A stretch of DNA of 64,000 nucleotides from Setophaga petechia (Eukaryota; Chordata; Aves; Passeriformes; Parulidae). Location: positions 10,610,517-10,674,516 of the forward strand of contig JANCRA010000003.1 of the NCBI GenBank assembly GCA_024362935.1, in the 5' to 3' direction. Below, piece after piece: positions 1 through 11,722 of the stretch; the first letter of the stretch is position 1, and every line of letters starts with the position of its first letter. The notes beneath the pieces were generated by a model. The model did no database searches. It was not told the DNA's origin and saw only the letters and a list, made by a program, of their open reading frames with translations. Position numbers and translations under genes: made by a program.

Positions 1-914
1 AAGACTGCTATAATTCTCTGTCACACCAATAGCTTTAGATTCAGTTATATGTGACAGATGAGTTACTAATGCCTGTTAAACTTCTTGTTCAAACAGTATG
101 CTATGCTACTTTTAGAAACCAAACATTTTACCACTTAGATTATGAAAATGTATCTGACCTATCTTGTAAAATAATCACATATATTTATAGCAAATTTTGT
201 GCACTATGCAGCTAATTAAGAAGACTGTCTTTCTGTAAAACAAATTATTGGACCTGAAGGGTACTCTTGCAACTGCAATATTTCAGAGAAACAAAACAAA
301 CCAACAAATCAAGGAATAGCCTTTTCTCATTTCATTCTGAAAAATAAAAAAAGAAAATTCTACATTTTTAAAAAATCTATAGATTCATCATATTTCTTAT
401 AAAACCACAGCATCAAGAACCAAACCACTTCGAATGCCTAGATTAGTTTATTTTTATTAAAAAAAAAAAAAGAAAAAAAAAGAAAAAAAAAAAAACACAA
501 AACCCCCCATCAAAATTATGTGCAGAAGTCACAATTTCTTGCAAAGTTCTGCAGTCATTCCAGGCTCAATGTGAAATAAAAATATAGAGCAAGAATGCTG
601 TTTCCAGCCACTACATACAAAATAATTAATTTTACTTCTTTTCAGCTTTTAAAAGGTATAATTAGACAATGTTAGTCTAAGGCTTCATCTGAAACCTGGG
701 CCATTTCTGGCTGAAATTTTCAGTAGTCTGCAACAGTAGGTTTTTCCTTACATTACACTCATTTTACAAACATGACTGAAACTTCCCTCCGAAACCTCTC
801 CCATTCTCTCTCTCAAAGAAAGCACACATGATACATGTGTTCAAAAAGCACTACACAGTATGACAAAATATTTGTTACCAGACTTATTTGATAGCTTGCC
901 TATCCATCAACATT
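1..914. other. AT-rich non-genic sequence
   Basis: No gene is recognised. Frames are short and closed. An A-rich simple repeat lies at 459-508: runs of A broken by single G, passing into CACAAAA and then a C run. It has no adjacent retrocopy body that I can recognise, so I read it as a plain A-rich expansion rather than a poly-A tail. Confidence 0.55.
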
Positions 915-1012
915 AAAAAAAAAAACAACAAAAAAAACACAAAAAAAAAACCCAAAAAAACCCAAAAAAACAAAAAAAACCCAAAAAAACAAAAAAAACC
1001 CAAAAAAACCAC
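915..1012. repeat. A-rich/CCC minisatellite, 19-bp unit
   Basis: After an irregular A/C stretch, 961-1010 contains two exact copies of a 19-bp unit (ccc, seven A, c, eight A) at 961-979 and 980-998, plus a partial third copy to 1010. The leading part, 915-960, is the same A-rich material with less regular spacing. Exact adjacent copies point to recent slippage or unequal exchange. It is expected to vary in length between individuals. Confidence 0.85.
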
Positions 1013-2471
1013 CTTAAGACAGAAGAAAAAATAATTATGGAAGCCAGATTAAGAGAACAGTTTAAGATGTTAATTTAAGATGTCTCTGTTCATATATTTT
1101 ACTGTTATTGTTCTTACTGTTTACTGTTGATGTCACTGTTTTTATTCTTTACTTGTCCACTGATATTCTGAATTATGATCCAGTCCATGAGTATCTCTAG
1201 TGTATATGAAAATATATACACAGAATCATTTCAGTTCCTTAAGGCTATGCTGACAAAAATATATGTTCACCAAAACATAACCCAAAGTTTGATGCCTTGT
1301 ACTTAATAAATAAGCAACAGACCAGGGAGCAGTCTGGTTTTCTCCATCACATATCTCAAATAATCAGTACTCAAAATATTCCTACATTTTATTTGTTCTT
1401 ATTTCCAATTACAACTATTTGGAATGTTTTCTCCTATATTACTCAGAGTAGCACAACCCAGGGGAATATATCTCTTTCTCTAACACAGAAAATTATCTAT
1501 ATTTTCTAGCTAAAGCTGAATGGTGATTTTCTGGGCAGTTCCACTGCAAGGGGCATCTCTATTGCTTTCAGGTTTTCTAAGAGAGATTTACCTGAAAGAC
1601 ATACAAACCCACAAAAATCTGAGCAGGGTGAAAAAGCATTGCAAGGGGCAAACAAAGAGGGAAGTATAGGAAAGCTGCAAGAGCAGCTTGTTTCCTGTGT
1701 AGGTGAAGCATGTGTCTTTCTTAGCAGCAAGTTCATGGGCCTGACTTGTGATATCATCTGAGCATCCCCTTGATATGAGCTTCAGAAGTATTCACTATAC
1801 CCTGTGATACAGGGATTTTATTATTTTGAAACTCATTTTCTTAGTACACTTTTGAACACTTTTGAAATCCTAAATGATAGAGTACACTGAAATCAATTGA
1901 TGAAAAATGCTAAAACCAGAAATTTTATTATCAAGGGCACTCAAAATGAGGTTGAGCTGCTTTAAATGCAGGTATGTGCTCCCAGCTAGTCTAATCTATC
2001 CCATATAATACATATAATTGCAACTTTATATCTTATTATTGTCTCCACAGGGGTTTTGTGGAAACAAGATGCTACACATTACACATTTCCTATGATAACA
2101 CACAAACATTAAACTATGTTTTTAAAGAATACAAACATGGAAACCTTAGTGAAAAGTGGGCAGCATTCCTTTTTATGGGAAATCTTATTTGTAGGGATGC
2201 AGTCCAAGAACTGTTTTCTGCCAAAATAGCACAGAAAAATGTCCAACTGCCTTTGATAAAAGAAAAAAAATCCACCTTGTAGTCATCCGTGTTAAGCAGA
2301 AAAGTATAGAAGTTAGTGAATGGACTAAATTAGAGAACCAAGCTGAGAAAGGATTCAAACCCAGGAATGTATTTTGGCAAAATTAATCCTTAGTTTAAAA
2401 TGACACATCAGAAAAGCTTCCAAAATCTGTTAGATTTTTTTAAACATCTTGCACTAATCATCATCTTGCAC
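1013..2471. other. Non-genic sequence, nothing recognised
   Basis: Short frames of up to 83 codons lie at 1297-1509 and 1506-1757. They have no recognisable protein motifs and match chance expectation in AT-rich DNA. No repeat family is recognised. Confidence 0.5.
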
Positions 2472-2513
2472 CTTCATCAAGGAACCTTTATCAAGGAACC
2501 TTCATCAAGGAAC
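2472..2513 (+). repeat. Three tandem copies of a 14-bp unit
   Basis: The unit cttcatcaaggaac occurs at 2472-2485, 2486-2499 (one C-to-T change) and 2500-2513. It is a small, nearly perfect minisatellite. Confidence 0.9.
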
Positions 2514-5500
2514 AAATAATTGTAAGACATTCAGGAAATTCAGCAGAATTCAGGAAAATAATTTGAAGGTGTTCAGGTGCTGCAACACCTAACTGTGGAA
2601 GCTAGGTGTAAATGGTTTCAAGAAACTGCTGGTTCTTAGTTAAAATCCAAGAATTTTTCCCAGATGCAAAACAAATTAAGAATTTTGTTTCTCATCATAT
2701 CTGTGCCTCTTTAAATAATTAAAATTATTATTCACTATACATTTTTGCTCATTTGTTTATCCAGATATTCTGGTACCGATATAAGAAACATTAAGCACAC
2801 AAGATAAGCATGAATTTTACTGATTGATAAATCAATGGAAGGCCTACACAAACAGAAACTACACTGTGTTCATTAACATAGGTTTCAGTATTTCACTAAT
2901 GAGATGTGACTTGCTTTGGCATCATAGGCAGTAGTTTGATATTTTAAAGAAAAGAAAATAATCACCTTCAAAGGCTACTCTATGATATTGGTTCTGGTTA
3001 TCATCTTTGCTTCAGATTTTTTCCAATTTAAAAAAACTATTTTTTATAGTAATGCATTTTTAATATTCAGTTCTACTTGAGCTACACAGCTGCTGATCTA
3101 GATTCACAAGACCAGATAATCTTCAGACAAAAATATTTCTCCTTGGTTTATTGTCATCCATAATGAAAATTACTTTGTGATTGAGTACATTTGCTGCTGA
3201 AAAGTATGCATTTCCTTGTCATCTTCTGTTCAGCTTCAGCCATTAAAAGTTACTGGGTTTTTTTCTAGTTGTACACAGGTATCTAAACCAATCTGAAATA
3301 CTTTCAAGTTACTTTCTGTAGGAGGTGTCTTTCATTATGTTAACCAATCTTGTAGCAGCTTTATCTCAAGCTCTCCATATATCAGTATTCTTTCTAATCA
3401 TGAATATCTGGAGTGGACATATTGTTTCGGGACCTATTGCTTCTGTATCAAATATAAAATGAATGTATTCCATTATTCTAAAAACTTCTATACTTGTCCC
3501 TGAAGGTTCCACTAACATGTTGAACCATGGCACTTCACTAAGAGTAGAGCACATAGGAATATTCACAAATAAATCCTCGCTGAAGTTGTTTCTCACACAA
3601 CTTTGTCCTACACTTCTTTGTTCCTAGGTACACAAAACTACCTTTTCCCATTGAAATGGATCCTGCACTGAACTTTTACACCTGTTTATTTTTCTATCTG
3701 AAGCATATTTCATCAGTAATCTGTCACTCTGCAAATTTCACCAGTGTGAATGATTTTCTCACTTCCATGTCAGCAACCATGCTGGAAATGGTATTATATA
3801 TACAGACATGTTCCTCAGGGTCTCCTTCGTGCACACCCAAATTAAAAAAATGAAATATGCAATTAAAATATTTTATTCTTTCCTTTTTCATCATAGGTAG
3901 TTGGCTAACATCTTACAATAGTAGGAGCAAGATAGTTTTCTTTTTTCTGGGCCTAAAATTATATACAGACTTATCTAACAGCCTGAATACAGCTGTATGT
4001 ATTTCTCCCTCCTGAATTCATTTTCTGCTACATCATACATGAAACTAGTTTATTAGATCTTTAAAGAGCAGGACAATAATTCAACTCTGCCATGTCTGGG
4101 CACACAGATTTTCTGGAAAATAACATGTACGTTGTAATGTTATTGTTGCAAGAGTAAAAGAGGGGGGGAAACAGTGTATATTTCCAGGAGATAATCACAA
4201 CAGTTGTGTAGCTACTGTGCTTTATTTTCCAAAGTTTGAAACAACATGAGCTATACATTCTTGCATACAAATAATGCCCTCTCCTCTCTCAGATTTTTGG
4301 ACAGGGATTGATAAACCAGAATGTTGCAGAATTCAGCAGAGGTCAGCTGGCAAAAAGTTTTCATGGAAAAAGCAAAAGATCAGGTCAGTAGTACATATAA
4401 GAGATATACCTTTTAGTCAAATATTTTTCCTCTTCCCATCACAAAGCACACACTGTAAACAAGGATAAAAAGGTGACTGCCATCCCAAAGGATGTCACTG
4501 TCTTCTCAGACCTTCTGATGTCACATCACCACTGACTGCAATGGCTATCATATGAACAGCAATGGCTATCACGTGCTGAAGTCTAATTGTGGAGGGTCTG
4601 TCACAAATTCTTAAAATTTTAAAAATATATTTGGTGCATCACTGTGAGGCTTCTGGCAAAAGGCAAGGTCTGAAAAGGTTTGGTCTGGAAACATCTTTTA
4701 AACATACATAAGCCACTCTTTTTTCAGAAAAATCTGTTTCTTAGACAGCAGTTTTGGTTTTTTGCCACTGCAAACTCCTTGTAAGAGCATGTATTTTTGT
4801 GAAGAGTTCAGTGATACATGTTTAAGGATTAGCTTTAATTATCATGGTTACAAATTGCTTCTTGGGTCATCTCTTAGAATATCCCCTTTTGCATGTCTTC
4901 TTCACGTAGTTACAGGTAGACTTTTGTGAGCTGAAGGGTTGTAAAGCACACTGCTGTCAATAAAAGAATTTGAAAATAGTCAGAAGCCACAGAGACCATT
5001 TTTCTTGTCTTTGGAATATTTCCTTCAATGTGCCAGCCACTAGGAAGAGGGCATCTGTGTCAGTGGAGTGACAAAAATTTCTAGAAACTTACTTACTATC
5101 AGTTATGTTTCATGAAGAGAAAACCTTTTGCTAAGTCTGGACAAACAGAAACAGGGATGATAGATAATGTAAAGAATAATGCATAAGTAGCTAAAATGGC
5201 ATCCCATTGCTGAAGTTATTAAAAAATTTTTCATCAGTATAGGTACTGACATTAAGTAACTGGTAAGAACTTAATTTTAAATAGTGTTATCCATTCAACA
5301 ACCAACCAGAGCTTAAAATAAACTCTAGACCATCTATTTCCAGCACAAGATGTGAAATGTATGCTACAATATAATGTATTTTCTTCATTTTAGAAGTGGT
5401 CAGAAGAACAAGAAAGAAAGCAAAAACTTATTCCTTAATTTTTAAATGGGGATCACATCTTTTGATTTGCAATTAGAAAGAAAAAAATTCAGATTTTTAA

Positions 5501-8044
5501 ATTTTAAGAAGTCAAAAGTAAACTACTGAGGAAATATTGTTAAAGCTGCAGGATCAACTCACATTTCCAAACAGAGAAGTTATCTAAATTCAGCTAGTAA
5601 TAGCCACAAGAAACAAATTACTCTATATTATCCAATGTATATCAGGAAATTGTAAATGTTAAACAAGGATTAGCTATGAAACAAAAATAGACAAGTAAAA
5701 AAATTAATCTATAGAGGATAAAGAACAAAAATTCCTCAGGAAGGACCCTTTCCAACATGACAGCTCATGGAAGATTAAAGGTGCTTTCAAAAGACAGCTA
5801 TAGGTCACAGCTATAACATGTACCCCAAGAATTTCCTTTTGTATTTGTTAAGCAAGGGAAAATAAAGCAAGTATAGAGCAGCACACAAGAGATCATTAAG
5901 CAGATGATGAAGACAGACTTTAACTTACCATAGTAGATCTTTTCTTGGAAAAAATTAATTTGGTTGACTCTGTTGCCAGGAGATGTTTGGGAGAGAGCCA
6001 AGAGACTTATGGCAATAAATCAATGAGAAATAAAATAAATAGGAATTAGAGATATTGTCAGAAAGTTAATGTTTTGCTATCTTGCTTTTCATAACACAAG
6101 ATAATTCCTTATAAATGTTCCAGCTATTTTTGCAAAAGAATTTTTTTTAAATGCACTGATCCTAATGACATTTGAGAGGACTTCAGTCAGTAGAAGCAGA
6201 AAAAGGCAACTAAACCTTCTTTCTGCTCAATACAGCATTTTAAGAAAAATCAAAACAAACCAGAGAAAATCAAACAAACAAGCTAAAGACAAGCAGCAAA
6301 CTACCAAAAACCTGAATTGAGTGATAATGGGAAAGCTGCAATGTATACAGTTTCTCCCCATGGCCAACTGATGCTTGCATAGCATTGAGCACTGTCAGAA
6401 AGTGACGTTGGTCAGTTACCAGAAATTCAAAAAAAACACAGGTACTACAAAGTGTACTTGTTAATGTTATCACTACAATTTGCGTTGTCCTTGATACTGG
6501 GAGGCAGAAAGACCATTAATGGCAGGTTTCAGATCAAATTTGGGAAAGTACTCCAGTACATGCAGGTATCAACAAGTCATGAAACTCCACTGTATAATAG
6601 GCATGTATTCAGGAATGCAAGTAATTACATTCTGTCTTCTCTAAAACAGTGTCCCTTTTGTTTCATGCTGAGAAGTCATTCTTTGCTAGTACACACTCTG
6701 GTGGATAAGTACATGCAATTTACGCAGTTATACCAAAGGAAAATGGGGCATTTTTAAAGGAAAGGGGTGACTCCAATATATGTTCAGCTTTTGAAAGATA
6801 TTAACAACATATGACAAAATTGCCATATAAATATAAGATATAAATTATTATTAAAATCAGTAAATGTTTCTTTATTTGAGGAAATTTTCTTTTTCTGAAA
6901 CAAACAGAAATATCAAAGAAGCAAACTGACTGTTATTCCATGTCAAGGAAGGTGCATTTTAGCAAATGAAATGGATAATTTAAACTAAATGCAGTACAGA
7001 AATCTCACTTCCCCCTTCCCCTCCCTTCTTTACTCATATATACACCACACAAGAGAGGTGAGATGCTCAACAGCATGATAAAATGATCCTCCAATGGCAA
7101 GCACTTTAGGGAACTGACTTTCAGCATCCCGTCTGTCCTTCGGTTGGTCTTATTGCTTAGGTTGTAGAGTCAGAAAGTTATTTAGCTGTACACATTATGT
7201 TCTGAGTGAGCTGAGTGCATGTAATTTATGACTGTTGCACTTTAATGCATATTTAATAAAGCTGCAGACATTTATACACCAAATCAACTGTGTCAATTTT
7301 GTTTGCTTTGGGAAGATGGAGATGTCCCATGGCAATGCTGACACTCCTAGTGAGATTTAAATTATAAGACATTTCATTTGAGAGGAGAGCACTTTTAATG
7401 TACTATAGCTTGATACAGCAAAAATAATCAGCAAGGGCTGACTAACAGATACAGAGAATAAGAACTAGGATGAGTCCTGTAAAGAGTCTCACCTTTTGCT
7501 TGCAGACAAAAAGGAGGAAATTAGATACTAGCTGGCTCAGAAAACCCCCAGCAAACAACCAAAGCTGACAATTAAATTTCACCTCAGGTTTTAAGGGGAG
7601 AAGGGGAGTCCATGTAAAACAGGGAAAGAAGAATAATCTTTCTAAATTAGAATTGTCTACAGAGGTTCTAAGTGTCATTTCTTTTTTCCATACTAGGACC
7701 ACTACATAAATAGAAGTGACTTTTCCTCTCAGTCATTAAGTTTCACAGCAGAAGCAAACTCTCTCCTGATGTCTTGCAATACTAACTGCAGTTTTAATCT
7801 GAGATATTTGTACCAATTACAAGGAAGACAAATTTTCCTTTCATCTCTTCATATGCTTTTCAATCTAATCAATCAAAATATTAGGGCAAGAGCATCAACT
7901 GATTCAATAGTTTCTAAGTTTACAAGCCCTTTAAATAACTGCATGTGGAAGACGTCTCTCATCCATTAAAAAAGCCTGGACTAAGGCTAGCTGCTATTTG
8001 AAGCACAGATCTGGACTGCACTCCTTGTTCTGACAGTTTTTCAG
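2514..8044. other. AT-rich non-genic stretch
   Basis: No gene or repeat family is recognised. The longest frame is 101 codons (6452-6757, plus), with no motif. A 13-base string gcaatggctatca occurs twice, near 4539 and 4560, as a short imperfect duplication. The minus-strand frame at 3366-3596 and the plus-strand frame at 3656-3853 were read and match no family I know. Confidence 0.5.
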
Positions 8045-8217
8045 ATGGATCTGGTTTACCCAGCCAAGCCTCAGTGCTGCTGATAGCCTGGAGGTCCACA
8101 AGGCAGATTTGAGGAGCCCATGCCAAGTTGCACACTGCTGCAGCAACGCAGCCAGCAGCAGCCAAAGCAGCCAGCCTGAAGCTGAGTGGAGATGTCAGAG
8201 CAGTGATTTCAGGGCAG
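8045..8217 (+). other. Candidate exon by splice signals, 173 nt
   Basis: A pyrimidine-rich tract ending gtttttcag at 8044 is followed by a locally GC-richer 173-nt segment and a donor gggcag|gtatgt. One frame, starting at the second base of the segment, is open throughout and stays open to 8333. Its peptide is rich in Ser, Ala and Cys and matches no domain I know. Pseudo-exons with such signals are common in vertebrate introns, so this is a candidate non-coding or untranslated exon at best. Confidence 0.2.
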
Positions 8218-10803
8218 GTATGTCTACAAATGTCCAGGTTTTTCCCATGTTTGATGGTGTGAATATTGCTGCTGACTCGGGTTTTGTATCAGAACTTGAG
8301 GACATGCTTAGAGAATTACTTCTTTTTTTATAGTAAATATGAACTTCTCTGATGTTCACAAGCCAGGTAGAGGCATATATGAATATATATGCAGGGTATT
8401 TGACTGAGGAGTCTAAAATCTGAACTAGCCAACACAGCAGAGAGTTTGTTAAAACCAAAAAATACTACTTGGAAAAGAGTGCACTAAGACATACTCAATA
8501 TATATTCTGAAACAATTGATGGCAAAAATATGTGGTCTTAATTGAAGCAATGAACTGCAAATCTCAATGAAAATGTGTCAGAAAATCTGTACTTTGTTTT
8601 GTAAAAATCTAGAAAACTCAGCCATTTAAATCAGAATACTTTATTCTTTAAACACTAAGAATAAGGTCATAGGGGACAAAAGAGACTGACTCCATAAGAA
8701 TCAGTGGGAGCTTCACTGATGTCAACTGACCAGGATTCCACCTGGTAAGCATATTTTGCTCCTACAAACCTGATTGCTACTATTCTTTGTATACATACTA
8801 ATGGTGAGATTTTGCAGTGTTCATGTATACACAGCATGTATTTATTGTTCTCAAAGCTTAGGACTGTAGTAGGCAATCTTTATTCCTTAGGTTCTGTTTG
8901 CAGATACATTGTCTATCAGGCAGGGAACCAGGCCACTCTTGAGCCCCAGAGTTCATAATGGGACACAAAACTCCAAAGCGGATTTGTGTGAGAATGAATA
9001 TATGTATCCGGAGAGTAAAATATCCCAATTTTCTAGAATTTCATGTTACATCTCTGCTCTTTTTTTTTTTTTAACCAATTTTCAGACTTATTTCTTTTCC
9101 CCCTTATAAATACTTCTTAAAATATTCAGTGATTTTGATTGGACTTTTAGGATTTGTTCTTTTAATCTAATTTCTATTCCTGCCTTGCTAATGCTAAGGT
9201 TTTCTCCCTTTACACAGAAAGAAAACATAGTAATACAAAATACATGAGCACAAAAAAAAATTACCCTGCATGTATAGAGCATTTTCCAGCCTGAGAAGCA
9301 AAAAGGTGTGACCAAAAGCCAGATCTGGAATAAGGGGTTTTGGGAGACAGGTTATTTTTGCTATAACATCAGAGCACAAAGCAGCAAGCTATGGGCTGCC
9401 TGTTCTGATAGCAAGATTTATTCCTGCTCATCTGGTGTCACCAACTCTACCCTCACTGCAGATGATTACAGTACAAAATCATTTAGGGTTACAAAACCCT
9501 GCTCAATCAATACTATTCAGTCCAGCAGCTCAAGGGTGTAAAAAATACTCTGTGTCAACTGTTCTCTTTTCTACTGTATATATTTAAATTGGACCTTGGG
9601 ATGACCATTTATTACAGTGCATTTTATGGACTCCCAAAAATAAATGACTTTTTGACACAAACTTTCAGGCTTTCTAAATCCAGCTTCCACACTGCTTGAG
9701 GCTAGAAATTTCATCTAAATATTATTGAATTCCAGCACAACATTAGCATGAAGAGATATTTACAATAACACAGCCATTACAACTCAATCAAAAGCTGATT
9801 TCAGCCAGAATTATGCAGAATTAAATCTTGCAGGATTCAAATTATTAAAAATCTGAGACTCAATAAAGTGTGGTCTAGAAGTCCCATTTATCAAGGGAGC
9901 TGAAGTGCTTCTACAGTTATAGTGAGTTTTTCATATATATTCTGCAAGAATTTGCATGAATTTTAAAACATTTGAGTTTAATTCTTATAGAAATCAAGTA
10001 ACTATACCATATTTATATGGCAGTAGGAGTCAACTGAGAATCATTTCTTTATGTTTTCCTTTCTACATATCACATTTTAAATACATTAGGTTTTTTTTTA
10101 CTTCTGCTTCCCACTGGGTAGAAAAATGTTAATCCAAAATTCAAGAAATGTATGTACGCTTGGTTCCAATAAAAACTGAACCAACACACCATTAAAAGTA
10201 GCTAGAATGAATCCAAAGCAACAATTAAAAAGAGCATTTCTAGGCAGATAATGTACTGAAAATAATCTCCCACTTATTATAGTTGACCAGAGCAATTGTA
10301 TTCAAAATTCAGTATATTCATTTGGCCTTTTTCCAACTCATCAATTACAAGCAGGGTCAGAGTCCAGTTCTCAATAGTAAGGCACATCTCACTCCATATG
10401 CTCAACTTAGCCCCCTCCTCTTACCACTTCCCACCCCAATCCTCCAAACAAAACATCCCATGATTAATATCAGTATTTTTCATTGACTTGTTTAATGTGT
10501 GATGAATGAAGTCCTGGCACCTGTCTCACTCTGAATCCTTTTCATCACTTGCTTCTTTCCAAACCACAGCACTGCGATCCTAATCCATGTGTCCTATTTT
10601 CACAGAAAACCCCAAAGCCTGTCTTGGCCTTTATAAGGATAAGTAAAGGACTGGATCTTCAGTCATTGACTTCAACACTCATATTGCACCAGGTAAACAC
10701 TTGGTTACAGAACATCAATACTGATCTAAAAACATAAGGTTTCAATTCTCCTAGTTTTACCCCTCCTCTAGAAATTATGTTCACTGTATTTCTGATTAAG
10801 TTC
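8218..10803. other. AT-rich non-genic stretch
   Basis: Nothing recognised apart from a T12 run at 9061-9072. Frames reach at most 87 codons and lack motifs. Confidence 0.5.
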
Positions 10804-10827
10804 TTTTTTTTTTTTTTTTTTTTTTTT
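10804..10827. repeat. Poly-T tract, T24
   Basis: An uninterrupted run of T. It could be the poly-A tail of a minus-strand insertion. The adjoining bases from 10828 (attaaacaggtgtag) do not form a retrocopy that I recognise, so it is listed as a homopolymer only. Confidence 0.9.
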
Positions 10828-11621
10828 ATTAAACAGGTGTAGAAGCAATGTCATATACAGAAGCTAACTACTCAGTCTGAACACTTCTCTAATTTGAGAG
10901 ATTACTAAGAATTACCACTGGCAATGTTGAAATATCAGTTTTCAGTCCTTTGTCCTGGCTCATTTTACAGTACCAAAATAGTCTAAATAACCAAAAACTA
11001 TGTTATAGGCTAATGCCAAAAGAGAATATCCCATGCATCTTCACAAAACTAATTACACTCGATCACAGAAAAATTTCCTAGGGAATTAAAGAACTGAGTT
11101 GCTTTCTTCCTAACCCAAGCTTGCCATGAGATCAGATCATATTAAAAGCTACAGTTTATAGTAAAACCTGTAAGCAACATCCACAGCTCTGTAGGCAGGA
11201 CAAGATCAATCATGGACCTGCTTCCCAAACACTCCCTTCCAGTCCTGTCCTTTCTCCCTCAGGAGACACTGCTAACAGAGCATCTCCAAGCAATGTCTGT
11301 GCACACCCAGCTGTCAGCAGCTGTGCTGCTCTCATGGAACCAGCTTCTCCAGCTCTGTCATCACACAACAGCTCCTTCACATACAGTGCCACTACTCTGC
11401 AATTTACACTTCGTGAAGATCTCATCTCGGAATTTCTGCTCTCATGACTAGAGAGGGAGGATTTGGATCCAATTTGCTGTATTCTAGCTTTGATTTCATT
11501 CTTATTTAAAATTAATTTCAAATTGACCAATAATTCTTTAAGTAAACTGCTCGAAATTAAAAGGAAATAAGCTCAGTCAGCAGTAAGAACAATCCAACAG
11601 CTAAAGCACCACTAAGAAGAG
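10828..11621. other. Non-genic sequence, nothing recognised
   Basis: A 106-codon minus frame (11210-11530) and a 79-codon plus frame overlap in a slightly GC-richer patch. Neither shows a recognisable domain, and opposite-strand openness here is a compositional effect. Confidence 0.45.
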
Positions 11622-11722
11622 GTGTTAAAACACCATCTGTAGATATATTTAAAAAGGGATTATGGGGCACACTGAAGATTAGATGATCTAACATCCCTTC
11701 TAGTTTTAATCTCTGATTCCAT
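11622..11722 (+). mobile_element. Degenerate CR1 LINE 3' end
   Basis: The order of blocks follows the 3' untranslated end of avian CR1: 'accatctgtagatat', then a linker, then 'agatgatctaacatccctt', then 'ctagttttaatctctgattcc' in place of the terminal octamer repeat. In CR1 consensus these correspond to the '...gatgacctccagaggtcccttccaac...' end and the (ATTCTRTG)n tail. Only about 100 bp remain, with many differences, so it is older than the CR1 at 35217. Orientation is plus. No coding portion is present. Confidence 0.5.

Noticed and set aside
2280..2370. tRNA-like B box (ggattcaaaccc) near 2352
   Set aside because: There is no matching A box at the right distance and no cloverleaf could be folded by eye.
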